From Actinomycetota bacterium (GTDB taxonomy: Bacteria > Actinomycetota > Actinomycetes > S36-B12), in contig JAUSNB010000015.1 in the NCBI GenBank assembly GCA_030645615.1, positions 188,035-252,034 of the forward strand: DNA of 64,000 nt, in the 5' to 3' direction. Shown here in pieces: positions 37,305 to 46,167 of the stretch. Each line of letters begins with the position of its first letter. Position 1 is the stretch's first letter. The notes beneath the pieces were generated by a model. It did not search any database. It saw only the letters and a program-made list of their open reading frames with translations, and was not told the origin of the DNA. A program made the translations under genes and the position numbers.

Positions 37305-38747
37305 TCAGCGCAGGACGGCCTGGATGACGGCGCGAGCGATCGGGGCGGCGAGCTGGTTGCCACTGACCTCAGGTGCCCCGGCGTCCTCGACCATGACGGC
37401 GACCGCCACCTGCGGGTCCTGGGCCGGGGCGAACGCAACGAACCAGGCGACCGCCGGGTTGTCATTGCCGGTCTGCGCGGTCCCGGTCTTGCCGGCCACC
37501 CGGACGCCAGGGATCTGGGCGTTTCCCCCCGTACCATTCTCGACGGCATTGACCATCATCTCGGCCAACTGGGCCGCGTGCACCGGGGTCATGGCATCGG
37601 CGAAGGCAGCGGGGTCCGTGGTCTGGACGATCGCGAGATCGGGTCCCCGGATCTCCTGGACGAGGTAGGGATCCATGGTCCGGCCGGCGTTCCCGATCGC
37701 TGCGGCGACCATCGCCATCTGCAACGCAGTGGCGCGCACGTCGAACTGGCCGATGGCGGCCATCGCGGTCTGCGGCAGGTCCGGGTCTTCAGGGAATACC
37801 GACTGCGCGGCCCGCAGCGGGATCTGGAACGAGGTGTCGAAGCCCATGAGCGCGGCCTGCTGGCGAAGGGCGTCGTCGCCGAGGTCGTTGCCGAGCCACG
37901 CGAAGGCCGTGTTGCACGACACGGCGAGTGCCTCGCGGAGCGTGATCATGCCGGAAGGGGTACAGGCCTGCCCGTTCCAGTTGCGGAGCTTCTTCGTCGA
38001 CAAGGGGAGTTGATAGGTGCGTGGGCCCGGCAGCAGTGACTCGGGCGTGTACCTGCCGGAAGCCAGCGCGGCCGCCGCCGTGATGAGCTTGAAGGTCGAG
38101 CCGGGAGGGTTGAGCGCCACGATGGGGCGGTTGAGCAGCGGCTTGTTCGGATCCTCCTCGAGCGACGCGTAGTAGTCGCGGATGGCAGCCGGGTCGTGGC
38201 TCGACAGCAGGTTGGGATCGAACGACGGCATCTGGACCGATGCCAGGATCCGGCCGGTCGACGGCTCGATTGCGACGACGGCTCCGCGCTTGCCCTGCAG
38301 GCCGTTGAAGGCTGCCTTCTGCGCCCGCGCGTCGAGGGTCGTCGTCACCGCGCCGCCGACGGGCTGCCGGCCGGCGAACAGTTGCTCGATCCGGTCGACC
38401 ACGAACAAGGAGGATCGCCCGGTCAGGATCCGGTTCTCGGTGCGCTCGAGACCTGTGGCGCCGTAGACCAGTGAGTAGAACCCCGTGACCGGGGCGTACA
38501 GAGGGCCATCGGAGTAGACCCGCAGGAACTTCAGCGTGTCGCCCGTCTCGATCGATCGGGCAACGGGGTTGGGTCCCACCAGGATGGGCCCGCGCTCCCG
38601 GCCGTACTCCTCCAGCAGGATCCGCTGGTTGCCCGGCCGCTCGCGGTAGTCGCCGGCAAGGACGACCTGGATCACCGTGATGTTCACGAGCAGGGCAAGC
38701 AGGAGGATGGTGAGGACCACGGCGATCCTGCGAATCGGCCGGTTCAT
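37305..38747 (-). CDS. pbpA: Penicillin-binding protein PbpA (class B transpeptidase)
   Basis: 480 aa with an N-terminal signal anchor (about 8-28), a dimerisation region and a transpeptidase domain carrying the three active-site motifs: STFK (Ser at about 216), SCN (about 279) and KTGTAQ (about 430). Crosslinks peptidoglycan with the SEDS partner encoded directly upstream (4-bp overlap). Same place as Mycobacterium Rv0016c. Confidence 0.95.
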   Translation of the reverse strand: MNRPIRRIAVVLTILLLALLVNITVIQVVLAGDYRERPGNQRILLEEYGRERGPILVGPNPVARSIETGDTLKFLRVYSDGPLYAPVTGFYSLVYGATGLERTENRILTGRSSLFVVDRIEQLFAGRQPVGGAVTTTLDARAQKAAFNGLQGKRGAVVAIEPSTGRILASVQMPSFDPNLLSSHDPAAIRDYYASLEEDPNKPLLNRPIVALNPPGSTFKLITAAAALASGRYTPESLLPGPRTYQLPLSTKKLRNWNGQACTPSGMITLREALAVSCNTAFAWLGNDLGDDALRQQAALMGFDTSFQIPLRAAQSVFPEDPDLPQTAMAAIGQFDVRATALQMAMVAAAIGNAGRTMDPYLVQEIRGPDLAIVQTTDPAAFADAMTPVHAAQLAEMMVNAVENGTGGNAQIPGVRVAGKTGTAQTGNDNPAVAWFVAFAPAQDPQVAVAVMVEDAGAPEVSGNQLAAPIARAVIQAVLR

Positions 38748-40153
38748 GTGCGACGCACCACCTGGGTCACGGCGTCGTCAGGCGATGGAGTCATGACCTC
38801 AGGACGCCGTGCCCGGTCGGACACACGCAGGAGCAAGGCCACGATGATCCAGTTGGCGATGAGCGAGGACCCGCCGTAGGACAGGAACGGCGTCGTGAGC
38901 CCGGTCAACGGGATCAACCGCGTGACCCCGCCGATGATGACGAAGACCTGCAGCGCCACGGTGATGGACAAGCCGGCAGCCAGGAGTTGGCCGAACGGGT
39001 CGCGCACCGAGACGGCGGTGCGCAGGCCGCGCTCGATGAGGACCGCATAGAGCAGCAGCATCGCCACCAGTCCGGTGAGGCCGAGTTCCTCGCCGAGGGC
39101 CGCCACGATGAAGTCGGTGTTCGCGAACGGCACGAGGTTCGGGAAGCCCTGGCCCAGGCCAGCACCGAGGATGCCGCCGTTGGCGAGGCCGAACAGGGAC
39201 TGCACGATCTGGTAGCCCGAGTCATCGGCGTAGGCCCACGGGTCCAGCCACACCGTCACCCGCAGCCGCACGTGCCCGAACAGGTAGTAGGCGAGCACGG
39301 CCCCTGCCGCGAAGAGCAGTCCGCCGAGGATGAGCCAGGAGCGCCGCTGGGTCGCGATGTACAGCATGGTCACGAAGAGCCCGAAGAACAGCAGCGAGGT
39401 GCCCAGGTCGGTCTCGAAGATGAGCACGCCGAGGGAGACCAGCCAGGCAATCAGGATCGGGCCGAGGTCCTTCACGCGCGGCAGCCCAATCCCTACGACC
39501 TTGGTGCGCACCAGGGCCAGGGAGTCGCGCTTCTCGACGAGGTACCCCGCGAAGAAGACGGTGAGCAGGATCTTGGCGAGCTCAGCTGGCTGGAAGGAGA
39601 AGCCGCCCAGGCGGATCCACAGGGTGGCCCCGTTCACGGTCGTGCCGATCACGGGGGCCAGCGGCAGCACGAGCAGGATGAGGCCGGCCAGGCCGAAGGT
39701 GTACGTGTACCGCTGCAGGATGCGGTGGTCCCGGAGCAGCACGAGCACGGAGATGAACAGGATCACGGCCACCGTGAACCAGGTCAGTTGCGAGTAGACG
39801 TCCGGCGTTGGCGGCGGATTGCCGTTCAACTCGGCACGCGAGGCCGCGGCGACGTCGATCCGGTAGATCATCACCAGGCCCAGGATGGTGAGCAGGGTCG
39901 CGACGGGCAGCATGACCGGATCCGCGTAGCGCGCCTTCCAGCGCACCACGACGTGCATCGCCAGTGACAGTGCGGCAACCACGGCCGCCGTGATCCACAG
40001 GCTGTCTCCTGCAGTCTCACCGGTTGCCCAGGTGACCTGGAGGATCCCCAGCACGCCGAGGCCCCAGGCGAAGACGAGGAGCAGCAACTCGAGGTTGCGC
40101 CTCGTCGGCTGGCGCCGCACGCGCGGTGGCTGCACGTCGTCCGGAGCGCTCAC
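38744..40153 (-). CDS. rodA: SEDS-family peptidoglycan glycosyltransferase RodA
   Basis: 469 aa with a basic cytoplasmic N-terminus and about 12 transmembrane helices; the conserved SEDS segments GLTTPFLSYGGSSLIANW near the C-terminus and GGFSFQPAELAKI in the middle are intact. Polymerises lipid II together with PbpA. GTG 40153 overlaps the pstP stop (GTGA). RodA or FtsW cannot be fully separated by sequence; the operon place is that of rodA. Confidence 0.94.
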   Translation of the reverse strand: MSAPDDVQPPRVRRQPTRRNLELLLLVFAWGLGVLGILQVTWATGETAGDSLWITAAVVAALSLAMHVVVRWKARYADPVMLPVATLLTILGLVMIYRIDVAAASRAELNGNPPPTPDVYSQLTWFTVAVILFISVLVLLRDHRILQRYTYTFGLAGLILLVLPLAPVIGTTVNGATLWIRLGGFSFQPAELAKILLTVFFAGYLVEKRDSLALVRTKVVGIGLPRVKDLGPILIAWLVSLGVLIFETDLGTSLLFFGLFVTMLYIATQRRSWLILGGLLFAAGAVLAYYLFGHVRLRVTVWLDPWAYADDSGYQIVQSLFGLANGGILGAGLGQGFPNLVPFANTDFIVAALGEELGLTGLVAMLLLYAVLIERGLRTAVSVRDPFGQLLAAGLSITVALQVFVIIGGVTRLIPLTGLTTPFLSYGGSSLIANWIIVALLLRVSDRARRPEVMTPSPDDAVTQVVRRT

Positions 40154-41523
40154 GGCGCTGTCCCGGGGCAGCCTGCGGGCGGCAGCAGGGTCTGGCATTG
40201 GGCTGAGCGGCTGGCCAGTTCGGCAACGATGCGTTCGGCGTCGGACTCGTCGGCCGCGGGGATCCCCTTGCTGACCAACTCCTGGTCGAAGTAGGGAAGC
40301 GTGCCCACCTGAAGCCCGGAGTCCAACCAGAGGGTCGACAGCGGGGCACCGAGCAGTGAGCCCTGGATCCCCTGGTAGACGCTGACTGTCCCGGTGCCAG
40401 CGGTCCCGTTGATGGCGACGTACCACTGCGTGCCCAGCCACGCGCGGGCGGCGAGTCCCGCCGCTGCCAGGAGCACGACCGCCACCAGGACCGCGGCGGT
40501 GATCCAGGCCCAACGTCTTCGCGTTCGCTTGCGTCGCTGGCGACGCTCCCCCTTCTCGCGGGCGAGCCGGCGCGCGGTCTCCGCAGCGGGCACCTGCAGG
40601 TCTGCATCGATGAGCGGCTGTGGTGCGGTCGGCGGACCACCGTCTATCGGCGGGGGGGCATCCGGCCGGTCGGGGTCGGGCTGCGCATCGTCGGGGAACC
40701 GTACGCCGGGCAGGCGCAGGCGCACCCGCGTCTCGCCAGCCGCCCCCACGACCACGGGGGCGAAGGCCTCGGCCACCTCGGCAATGCCCGGGCCTGTCTC
40801 GGGGACGTCGACGACGTCGGCCACCACGACGGTCACGTTGTCCGGTGCCCCGCGCTCGAGGGCGAGGTCGACCAGACGGGTCACGCAGCCGGTGGGCTCG
40901 CCCTCCGACAGCAGCCGGGAGATCTCATCGTGGGCCACGACGCCCGACAGCCCGTCGGTGCAGAGCATGTAGCGGTCGCCGTCGCGGGCCTCGCGCAAGG
41001 AGAGGTCGGCCTCGACGGGGTTCATGCCGTCAAGCGCGCGCATGATCAGGGACCGGCGGGGATGCACCATGGCCTCGGCTTCGGTGATGCGCCCGGCATC
41101 CACCAAGGTCTGCACATAGGTGTGGTCATGGGTGATCTGCAGCAACTCCCCGTCGCGCAGGAGGTAGGCGCGTGAATCCCCGACGTGGACGACGGCCACC
41201 TGGTCGCCCAGCCAGTAGACACCCGTCACCGTCGTGCCCATGCCGGTGAGCTCGGGGTCGTCGGCGATGACGTCCGCGATGCCTTCGCCGACATCCTCGA
41301 CTGCCTCGCCCAGTGACGCGATGACGTCGGCCACGGATGGCGGATGCACGTCGAGGTCTGCCACGGTGGCGACGGCGATCGCGCTGGCGAGCTCGCCGGC
41401 AGCGTGCCCGCCCATGCCGTCGGCCACCATCAGCAGGGCCGGCCCGGCGTAGCCGGAATCCTCGTTGCCCTCGCGGATGAGCCCGACATCGGACCGGGCG
41501 GCGTAACGCAGGCGAAGGGTCAT
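40150..41523 (-). CDS. pstP: PP2C-type protein phosphatase PstP
   Basis: 457 aa. PPM/PP2C catalytic domain about 1-235 with metal-binding Asp residues in NEDSG, VADGMGGHAAGE and LCTDGLSG; then a linker, an Arg/Lys-rich segment, one transmembrane helix (about 341-362) and an extracytoplasmic C-terminal part. In mycobacteria it dephosphorylates PknA/PknB and their substrates. Confidence 0.95.
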   Translation of the reverse strand: MTLRLRYAARSDVGLIREGNEDSGYAGPALLMVADGMGGHAAGELASAIAVATVADLDVHPPSVADVIASLGEAVEDVGEGIADVIADDPELTGMGTTVTGVYWLGDQVAVVHVGDSRAYLLRDGELLQITHDHTYVQTLVDAGRITEAEAMVHPRRSLIMRALDGMNPVEADLSLREARDGDRYMLCTDGLSGVVAHDEISRLLSEGEPTGCVTRLVDLALERGAPDNVTVVVADVVDVPETGPGIAEVAEAFAPVVVGAAGETRVRLRLPGVRFPDDAQPDPDRPDAPPPIDGGPPTAPQPLIDADLQVPAAETARRLAREKGERRQRRKRTRRRWAWITAAVLVAVVLLAAAGLAARAWLGTQWYVAINGTAGTGTVSVYQGIQGSLLGAPLSTLWLDSGLQVGTLPYFDQELVSKGIPAADESDAERIVAELASRSAQCQTLLPPAGCPGTAP

Positions 41524-41529
41524 GCCGGG

Positions 41530-42015
41530 CTACTTCTGAATCTGAAGCGTCGTCCGCCCGATGCGCAGCGGGGCGCCGACCGGGAGGACGGTCGGCGAGG
41601 TGATCCTGGTGCGATCGATCCAGGTGCCGTTGGTCGAGCCAAGGTCCTCGACGACCCACGACCCCTCAGACGGGTAGATCCGCGAATGTCGGCTCGAGGC
41701 GTAGTCGTCGTCGATGACGAGGGTCGAGTCCGGTGCGCGCCCGATGGTGACCTGCATGTTCTCCAGCGGGATGATCGTGCCCTTCAGCGGGCCCTCGATC
41801 ACCACGAGCCTGCTGCCCTTCACCTTTTGCTGCTTGGCTACCTTGGCCGGACGCGGCGGCCTCGCCGCCTTGGGCGCCCGTCGCTCGCGGCCCAGCGGCC
41901 GCGCATCGGCTGGCTGGCGCAGGTCCCTTCGCAGCACGAGCACAGTGGCCAGCACGAAGACCCACAGCAGGGTCAGGAAGCCCAGCCGGACCAGGGTGAG
42001 CGCGAGCTCGGACAC
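41530..42015 (-). CDS. fhaB: FHA-domain protein FhaB (FipA)
   Basis: 161 aa with an N-terminal transmembrane helix (about 7-27), a basic linker, and a C-terminal FHA phosphothreonine-binding domain (about 85-155) containing the GRAPDSTLVI, SSRHSRI and STNGTWID motifs. In mycobacteria it links division proteins and is a PknB/PstP target. GTG start 3 bp after fhaA. Confidence 0.93.
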   Translation of the reverse strand: MSELALTLVRLGFLTLLWVFVLATVLVLRRDLRQPADARPLGRERRAPKAARPPRPAKVAKQQKVKGSRLVVIEGPLKGTIIPLENMQVTIGRAPDSTLVIDDDYASSRHSRIYPSEGSWVVEDLGSTNGTWIDRTRITSPTVLPVGAPLRIGRTTLQIQK

Positions 42016-42018
42016 GGG

Positions 42019-42744
42019 TCAGCCGCTCCGGAACACCAGTTGAGTCGTCCCGATCGTGATCGCTGTTCCGTCGGCCAGGTCGATCTGCGTGATGCGCTCG
42101 CCATTGACGAAGGTCCCGTTGGTCGAGCCTAGGTCGCGCAGGAGTGCTGGCTGGCCGATGACGATCTCGCAGTGGTTACGCGAGGCGCCCGGGTCCTCGA
42201 TGCGGATGTCCGTGTCGCTGCCCCTGCCGAGCCTGGTGATGGCGCGCACGAGGGGGTACGCGATCCCGCCCACCTCGAGCCGCGGCTGGCGCACGTCGGT
42301 GGCCACGGCACCCGGCTCGCCTGGGCGCCCGTGCGGCTGTGAGCTGACCTCGGCCCGGGCCTCGCTCCGGACCCTGAAGATGCCGGTCTCCAGCTCGTCG
42401 TCCTGGGCCAGGTCGACGGACACCGGGCCGAGCAGGGTGTAGCGCTGCTCGCCGCCGTAGTCGCGCACCAGCGTGGCGAGCTCGGTCTGGAGGGCGTCCT
42501 TGAACACTGCCAGCCGGCGGTAGTCGTGTTCGCTCAACTCCACGTGGAAGACATTCGGGATCACCGTGCGCTCGCGGTCGATCACCGCGGCGCGGTCGTT
42601 CACCTCGCGCTGGAGGGCGGACGCGATCTCGACGGGCTGGACTTCGGCCTTGAAGGCGCGCGCGAAGGCACCGTTGACGAGTCGGTCGAGGGAGTCCTCG
42701 AACCGTTCGAGCAGTCCCACCGGGGCCTCCGCCTCGTTGTCCAT
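42019..42744 (-). CDS. fhaA: FHA-domain protein FhaA
   Basis: 241 aa: N-terminal DUF3662 domain (about 1-115), short linker, C-terminal FHA domain (about 160-240) with GRGSDTDIRI, SRNHCEI and STNGTFVNG. In Mycobacterium it binds the phosphorylated MurJ pseudokinase domain; a separate pseudokinase gene is at 6771-8312. The linker is much shorter than in the mycobacterial protein. First gene of the operon. Confidence 0.93.
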   Translation of the reverse strand: MDNEAEAPVGLLERFEDSLDRLVNGAFARAFKAEVQPVEIASALQREVNDRAAVIDRERTVIPNVFHVELSEHDYRRLAVFKDALQTELATLVRDYGGEQRYTLLGPVSVDLAQDDELETGIFRVRSEARAEVSSQPHGRPGEPGAVATDVRQPRLEVGGIAYPLVRAITRLGRGSDTDIRIEDPGASRNHCEIVIGQPALLRDLGSTNGTFVNGERITQIDLADGTAITIGTTQLVFRSG

Positions 42745-42893
42745 CGCCGACGGCCGGGATCCGGCCTCGTGGTCTTGATGCTAACCCGACGCTGCTCCGT
42801 CGTGAGGGATGCGCACCGGGCGCCCCCGGCGCGCATCACCGTCCCAGCGGGTCGACACTGGAGGCGGAACCGCCCTGAGGGGAAGTGGTCGTC

Positions 42894-44195
42894 ATGAGGC
42901 GATCCTTGCTGCTGGTGCTCCTGTCTGGATCGGCCCTCGTGGCCGGGATGCTGGCGGGTGCCGTCGCCTCAAGCCCGATGGCCACGGCCGCCACGGACGC
43001 CCCGATCGTCGGGACGTGGACCGGCCAGTTCGGCAGCGTCGTCGTGCAGTCGACCGGGCCGACGTCGTACGTGGGCGTCACGGCGACCCCGACGAACTTC
43101 GGCAACACCTGCACCCATCCGGCCGGACAGCAGATGTGGACTATGTCCGGCAGTGGACCGTATTACTCCGGGACGCATGTCGGGTTCTGGCTGGGCGACT
43201 GCTCCGACAATCCCGGGCCGGCCAGCTTCACGATCACCGAGGCCAGCCCCGGCACCCTGACGCTCGTCGTCGACAACGGCTACACGCCACGGCCGACCTA
43301 TACCAAGCCAGGCACGCTGGTGGTCGCCACGCCTACTCCGACGCCCTCACCCAGTTGGAGCGGCTCGGCCGTGGTCCCAAGAGTGAACATCAAGGCACCG
43401 CTGCGACTGATCCAGCAAGGTGGCCGGGTGGTCGAGTTCGACGTGACCGTGTCGGTCCAGGCCGGCGACGAGTTGATCAACTGGCAGGTGAACGTGTACG
43501 ACGGGAACAACCTGAAGCCCCTGACCTACCAGTACGGCCCCATCTATGACACCCGCGAGTGGGTATCGGAGAAGGTCCACTTCTCATTTGCTCCGGGAAA
43601 GGCCGCGCCAAGCGCCTACTTCGTCTGCGCGTACGCGATCACCAGCTCAACCGGAGCCAAGTCGGCCAACGCGCCCTGGACGGCATGCGCGTGGATCAAG
43701 GTCGACCAGGTGCTGTACGGGCGATGGACGAGCCGGAAGACATGCGCCTCGCCCGACGACGCGTCGGAGACGTACGCATGGATGACCAGCGTGCGCACCT
43801 ATGCCGGCATCCGGGTTGATTTCCGGGACGCGTGCGGCATGCGCGACTCGGGCTACCGCGGCATCGTCGTGCAGGAACCACTCACGCGGAAGTGGTACGA
43901 CTTCCGGACCTGGACGAGGGCGCAGGTCGACGACTTGTTCTATCAACTGCTGGATCTCGAGTGCCGAACTCAGATCCCCAATACCCGGCGCTACGCGGCG
44001 GCCCGCAGTGCGTGCCGTGGCGGTGCAGCGTCCACCGGGAGCCGGCCGGCCGGGGCGATCGGTGCCCGCACGTTCTACTCCGCCACGCGCAACGCATTCC
44101 TTCCGTACTTTGACGCAGACCTCACGGCGGGTGGCATCCAGATGACGACGAACCCGGCGGCCTTGCCGCAGGGAGGGCAGCGGGACAACTCCTGA
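42894..44195 (+). CDS. Secreted protein with degenerate phospholipase A2-like domain
   Basis: 433 aa: signal peptide (about 1-35), an approximately 95-residue N-terminal beta domain starting IVGTWTG, an Ig-like middle (about 160-280), and a C-terminal region like prokaryotic secreted phospholipase A2. The expected CxxHDxxY active site reads C314-G-M-R317-D318-S-G-Y321, so the catalytic His is Arg; hydrolysis is therefore doubtful. Paralogue of the gene at 49325-50629. ATG 42894 chosen for GAGGGGAAG upstream. Alone between fhaA (divergent) and tRNA-Leu. Confidence 0.75.
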   Translation: MRRSLLLVLLSGSALVAGMLAGAVASSPMATAATDAPIVGTWTGQFGSVVVQSTGPTSYVGVTATPTNFGNTCTHPAGQQMWTMSGSGPYYSGTHVGFWLGDCSDNPGPASFTITEASPGTLTLVVDNGYTPRPTYTKPGTLVVATPTPTPSPSWSGSAVVPRVNIKAPLRLIQQGGRVVEFDVTVSVQAGDELINWQVNVYDGNNLKPLTYQYGPIYDTREWVSEKVHFSFAPGKAAPSAYFVCAYAITSSTGAKSANAPWTACAWIKVDQVLYGRWTSRKTCASPDDASETYAWMTSVRTYAGIRVDFRDACGMRDSGYRGIVVQEPLTRKWYDFRTWTRAQVDDLFYQLLDLECRTQIPNTRRYAAARSACRGGAASTGSRPAGAIGARTFYSATRNAFLPYFDADLTAGGIQMTTNPAALPQGGQRDNS

Positions 44196-44257
44196 GCGAC
44201 GCGGTTCGGCGCCCGGATGGCCGCATAGTCGCACGCCCATGTAGCCTCTACCCGCGC

Positions 44258-44344
44258 GCGCGAGTGGCGGAATAGGCAGACGCGCACGGTTCAGGTCCGT
44301 GTGCCCGAAAGGGCGTGGGGGTTCAACTCCCCCCTCGCGCACCA
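44258..44344 (+). tRNA. tRNA-Leu (CAG)
   Basis: Class II tRNA: acceptor GCGCGAG/CTCGCGC, anticodon CAG in the loop TTCAGGT, long variable arm TGCCCGAAAGGGCG, T-arm GGGGGTTCAACTCCCCC. The CCA end is encoded (44342-44344). TAGCCT at 44242-44247 is a likely -10 box. Confidence 0.96.
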
Positions 44345-44346
44345 TC

Positions 44347-44373
44347 GATGGCCGGGGCGATGCCCCGGCCATC
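44347..44373 (+). terminator. Terminator hairpin of tRNA-Leu
   Basis: GATGGCCGGGGC (44347-44358), loop GAT, GCCCCGGCCATC (44362-44373): a perfect 12-bp stem three bases after the CCA end; weak T content follows. Confidence 0.7.
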
Positions 44374-44414
44374 TCTCATGATGCTGAGCGCGGTGCCTTG
44401 CGCCACCCCTCGGG

Positions 44415-45590
44415 TCACGTCATCGGGGCGATGAGTGCCGCGAGGAGCGCCACGCCCGCCATCACGAGGGCCATCGTCGTGAAGGACCCGGTGGCCGAGG
44501 CGACCAACGGCCCGATCGCCGGAGTGAGGGCGAGGGCCACGGCGATCGGCGCTGAGAAGATGCCGTTGACGGCCCCGTAGTTGAGGGTTCCCCACCGGTC
44601 GGAGACGGCCGTGGCATGAACCAGGGTCATCACTCCGCGCACGGAGCCGGTGGCCATTCCGATCAGGATGAGCAGCCAGGCCGGCCCGGGGACCAGGCCG
44701 AGCATGGCGAGGGCCACCGCGCCCGCCACGGACCCCGCAGCGAGAGGGACCCACGCGCGCCGGCCGTGCGGGATGACCATGAACAGGATGCGCCCCAGCA
44801 ACTGCCCGGCCCCGATGAGTCCGAGGGCGACCGCCGCGAGTTCGAACGTGAAGCCTCGCTCCATGAACAGCGGGATGCTGTTCAGCGTGACGCTGAACAA
44901 GGCGATGGAGATCGCGACCATGGCGATCACCAGGCGCCAGAACCTGGCCGACCGCACGACGGCCGACACCGACTGGTCGTGGTGATCGGGGTGGCCGACC
45001 ACGCGCACATGCCACGCGGGTTCGAGGCTGAACCAGTACAACGGCAGGTTGACGGCGGCCAGGATTGCCGCCAGCACCAGGTACGTGCCGCTCCAGCCCA
45101 GCGCCGACAGGAGCACGGCGACCAACGGGGCGAAGACGGTCGACGCCAGGCCACCCGCGATGGTGACGATGGCCAGGGCCTTCCTGCGCAGGTCCTGGTA
45201 GCGGTGCGTGACGATGGTGAAGGCCGCGTCGTAGAAGACCGACGCCTGCGCGACGGCACAGACAAGGAAGGCGACGCCGAGCATGGCCAGGCTGCCTGCG
45301 TGCGATACGAGGATCAGGCCCAGGACGCCCACCGCGGACCCGGCCGTCACGATGACCCGCGGACCCCGCCGGTCGAGCAGGCGCCCGACCACCATGGCCA
45401 TCAGGGCCGCGCAGACAAGCCCGGCCGAGAACAGCCCGGTGATTGCCGTCAGCGGCCATCCCGTGCTCGTTGCCATCTTGGGTGCGGCAACGATGAACGA
45501 GTAGTACAGGGTTCCCCAGCCCACGATCTGAGCCAGCGACAGGGCTAGCAGGCGCGGCATCGTCGCGTACGGGCTGGCTGCGACGCTCAC
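44415..45590 (-). CDS. Major facilitator superfamily transporter
   Basis: 391 aa, twelve hydrophobic segments, with the MFS loop motif GRLLDRRGPR (about 66-75) between helices 2 and 3. Resembles the monocarboxylate/oxalate-formate-antiporter branch; substrate unknown. GTG 45590 gives the full first helix; ATG 45560 would shorten the leader by 10 residues. Separated by 38 bp from the hotdog gene upstream, perhaps co-transcribed. Confidence 0.87.
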   Translation of the reverse strand: MSVAASPYATMPRLLALSLAQIVGWGTLYYSFIVAAPKMATSTGWPLTAITGLFSAGLVCAALMAMVVGRLLDRRGPRVIVTAGSAVGVLGLILVSHAGSLAMLGVAFLVCAVAQASVFYDAAFTIVTHRYQDLRRKALAIVTIAGGLASTVFAPLVAVLLSALGWSGTYLVLAAILAAVNLPLYWFSLEPAWHVRVVGHPDHHDQSVSAVVRSARFWRLVIAMVAISIALFSVTLNSIPLFMERGFTFELAAVALGLIGAGQLLGRILFMVIPHGRRAWVPLAAGSVAGAVALAMLGLVPGPAWLLILIGMATGSVRGVMTLVHATAVSDRWGTLNYGAVNGIFSAPIAVALALTPAIGPLVASATGSFTTMALVMAGVALLAALIAPMT

Positions 45591-45628
45591 GGTCGATCGA
45601 CCTTCGGTGCCCGGGGCCGCCGAGCTGG

Positions 45629-46093
45629 TCAGCCCGCAGACTTGAGGCGCTTGAGCGTCCAGCGGGCGCGCAGCCGGCTGGTGACCTGTCCCGCCTCGTC
45701 CGTGACATCGGCGACGACGTCGAACTCCGGGCGGGTGCCCGCCTCGAACTGAGCGCGCGCGTCGGCAACGTCCCCCTGAATGGTGGCGGTGGCCGTCAGG
45801 TCCCCCTTCGCCACGGAGAGGTAGTCCATGGTCACCGTCGTGGGCAGCAGCACCGCACGGTCCAGCAGGTCTCCGAAGGCCGCGATGGCCACCGCGCCGG
45901 TCGCCGATTCCGCGGCAGCGAAGACGATGGCAGCGTGCGGTCCGCCGACATGGTTCCGGTACTCCGGTGCGTCGCGAACGACGACGACGGCGCGCGCAGG
46001 AGTGACCTCCACATAGTCCAGGCCGAGGGTCGCCACGAGCGGGACGAGGGAGTGCATCAGTGGACCGACCTGGTCCCCGGGGATCGCTGTCAT
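45629..46093 (-). CDS. Hotdog-fold thioesterase-like protein (DUF4442/PaaI-like)
   Basis: 154 aa. Residues about 30-150 fit a single hotdog domain, including the NHVGGPHAAIVFAAAESATG region resembling PaaI/DUF4442 proteins. A thioesterase or acyl-binding role is likely by family; substrate unknown. Confidence 0.75.
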   Translation of the reverse strand: MTAIPGDQVGPLMHSLVPLVATLGLDYVEVTPARAVVVVRDAPEYRNHVGGPHAAIVFAAAESATGAVAIAAFGDLLDRAVLLPTTVTMDYLSVAKGDLTATATIQGDVADARAQFEAGTRPEFDVVADVTDEAGQVTSRLRARWTLKRLKSAG

Positions 46094-46099
46094 GACGGG

Positions 46100-46105
46100 A
46101 TCCTA
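46100..46105 (-). promoter_or_regulatory. -10 box TAGGAT of the hotdog gene (probably leaderless)
   Basis: On the minus strand TAGGAT is followed by six bases and the ATG (46093-46091); no Shine-Dalgarno. Confidence 0.5.
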
Positions 46106-46167
46106 GGCCGGTCGATCCGTTCCGCGGGTACGGTGAAGGCACAGGCCGCTCGGAGCAGGGGGTAGCG

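Noticed and set aside
39990-40513. N-terminal extension of RodA and a 207-aa minus frame
   Set aside because: Arg/Ser/Pro-rich shadows of pstP; RodA begins properly at GTG 40153.
43298-44372. Minus-strand frames opposite the PLA2-like gene and tRNA-Leu
   Set aside because: They overlap a well-supported secreted protein and a tRNA and look like shadows.
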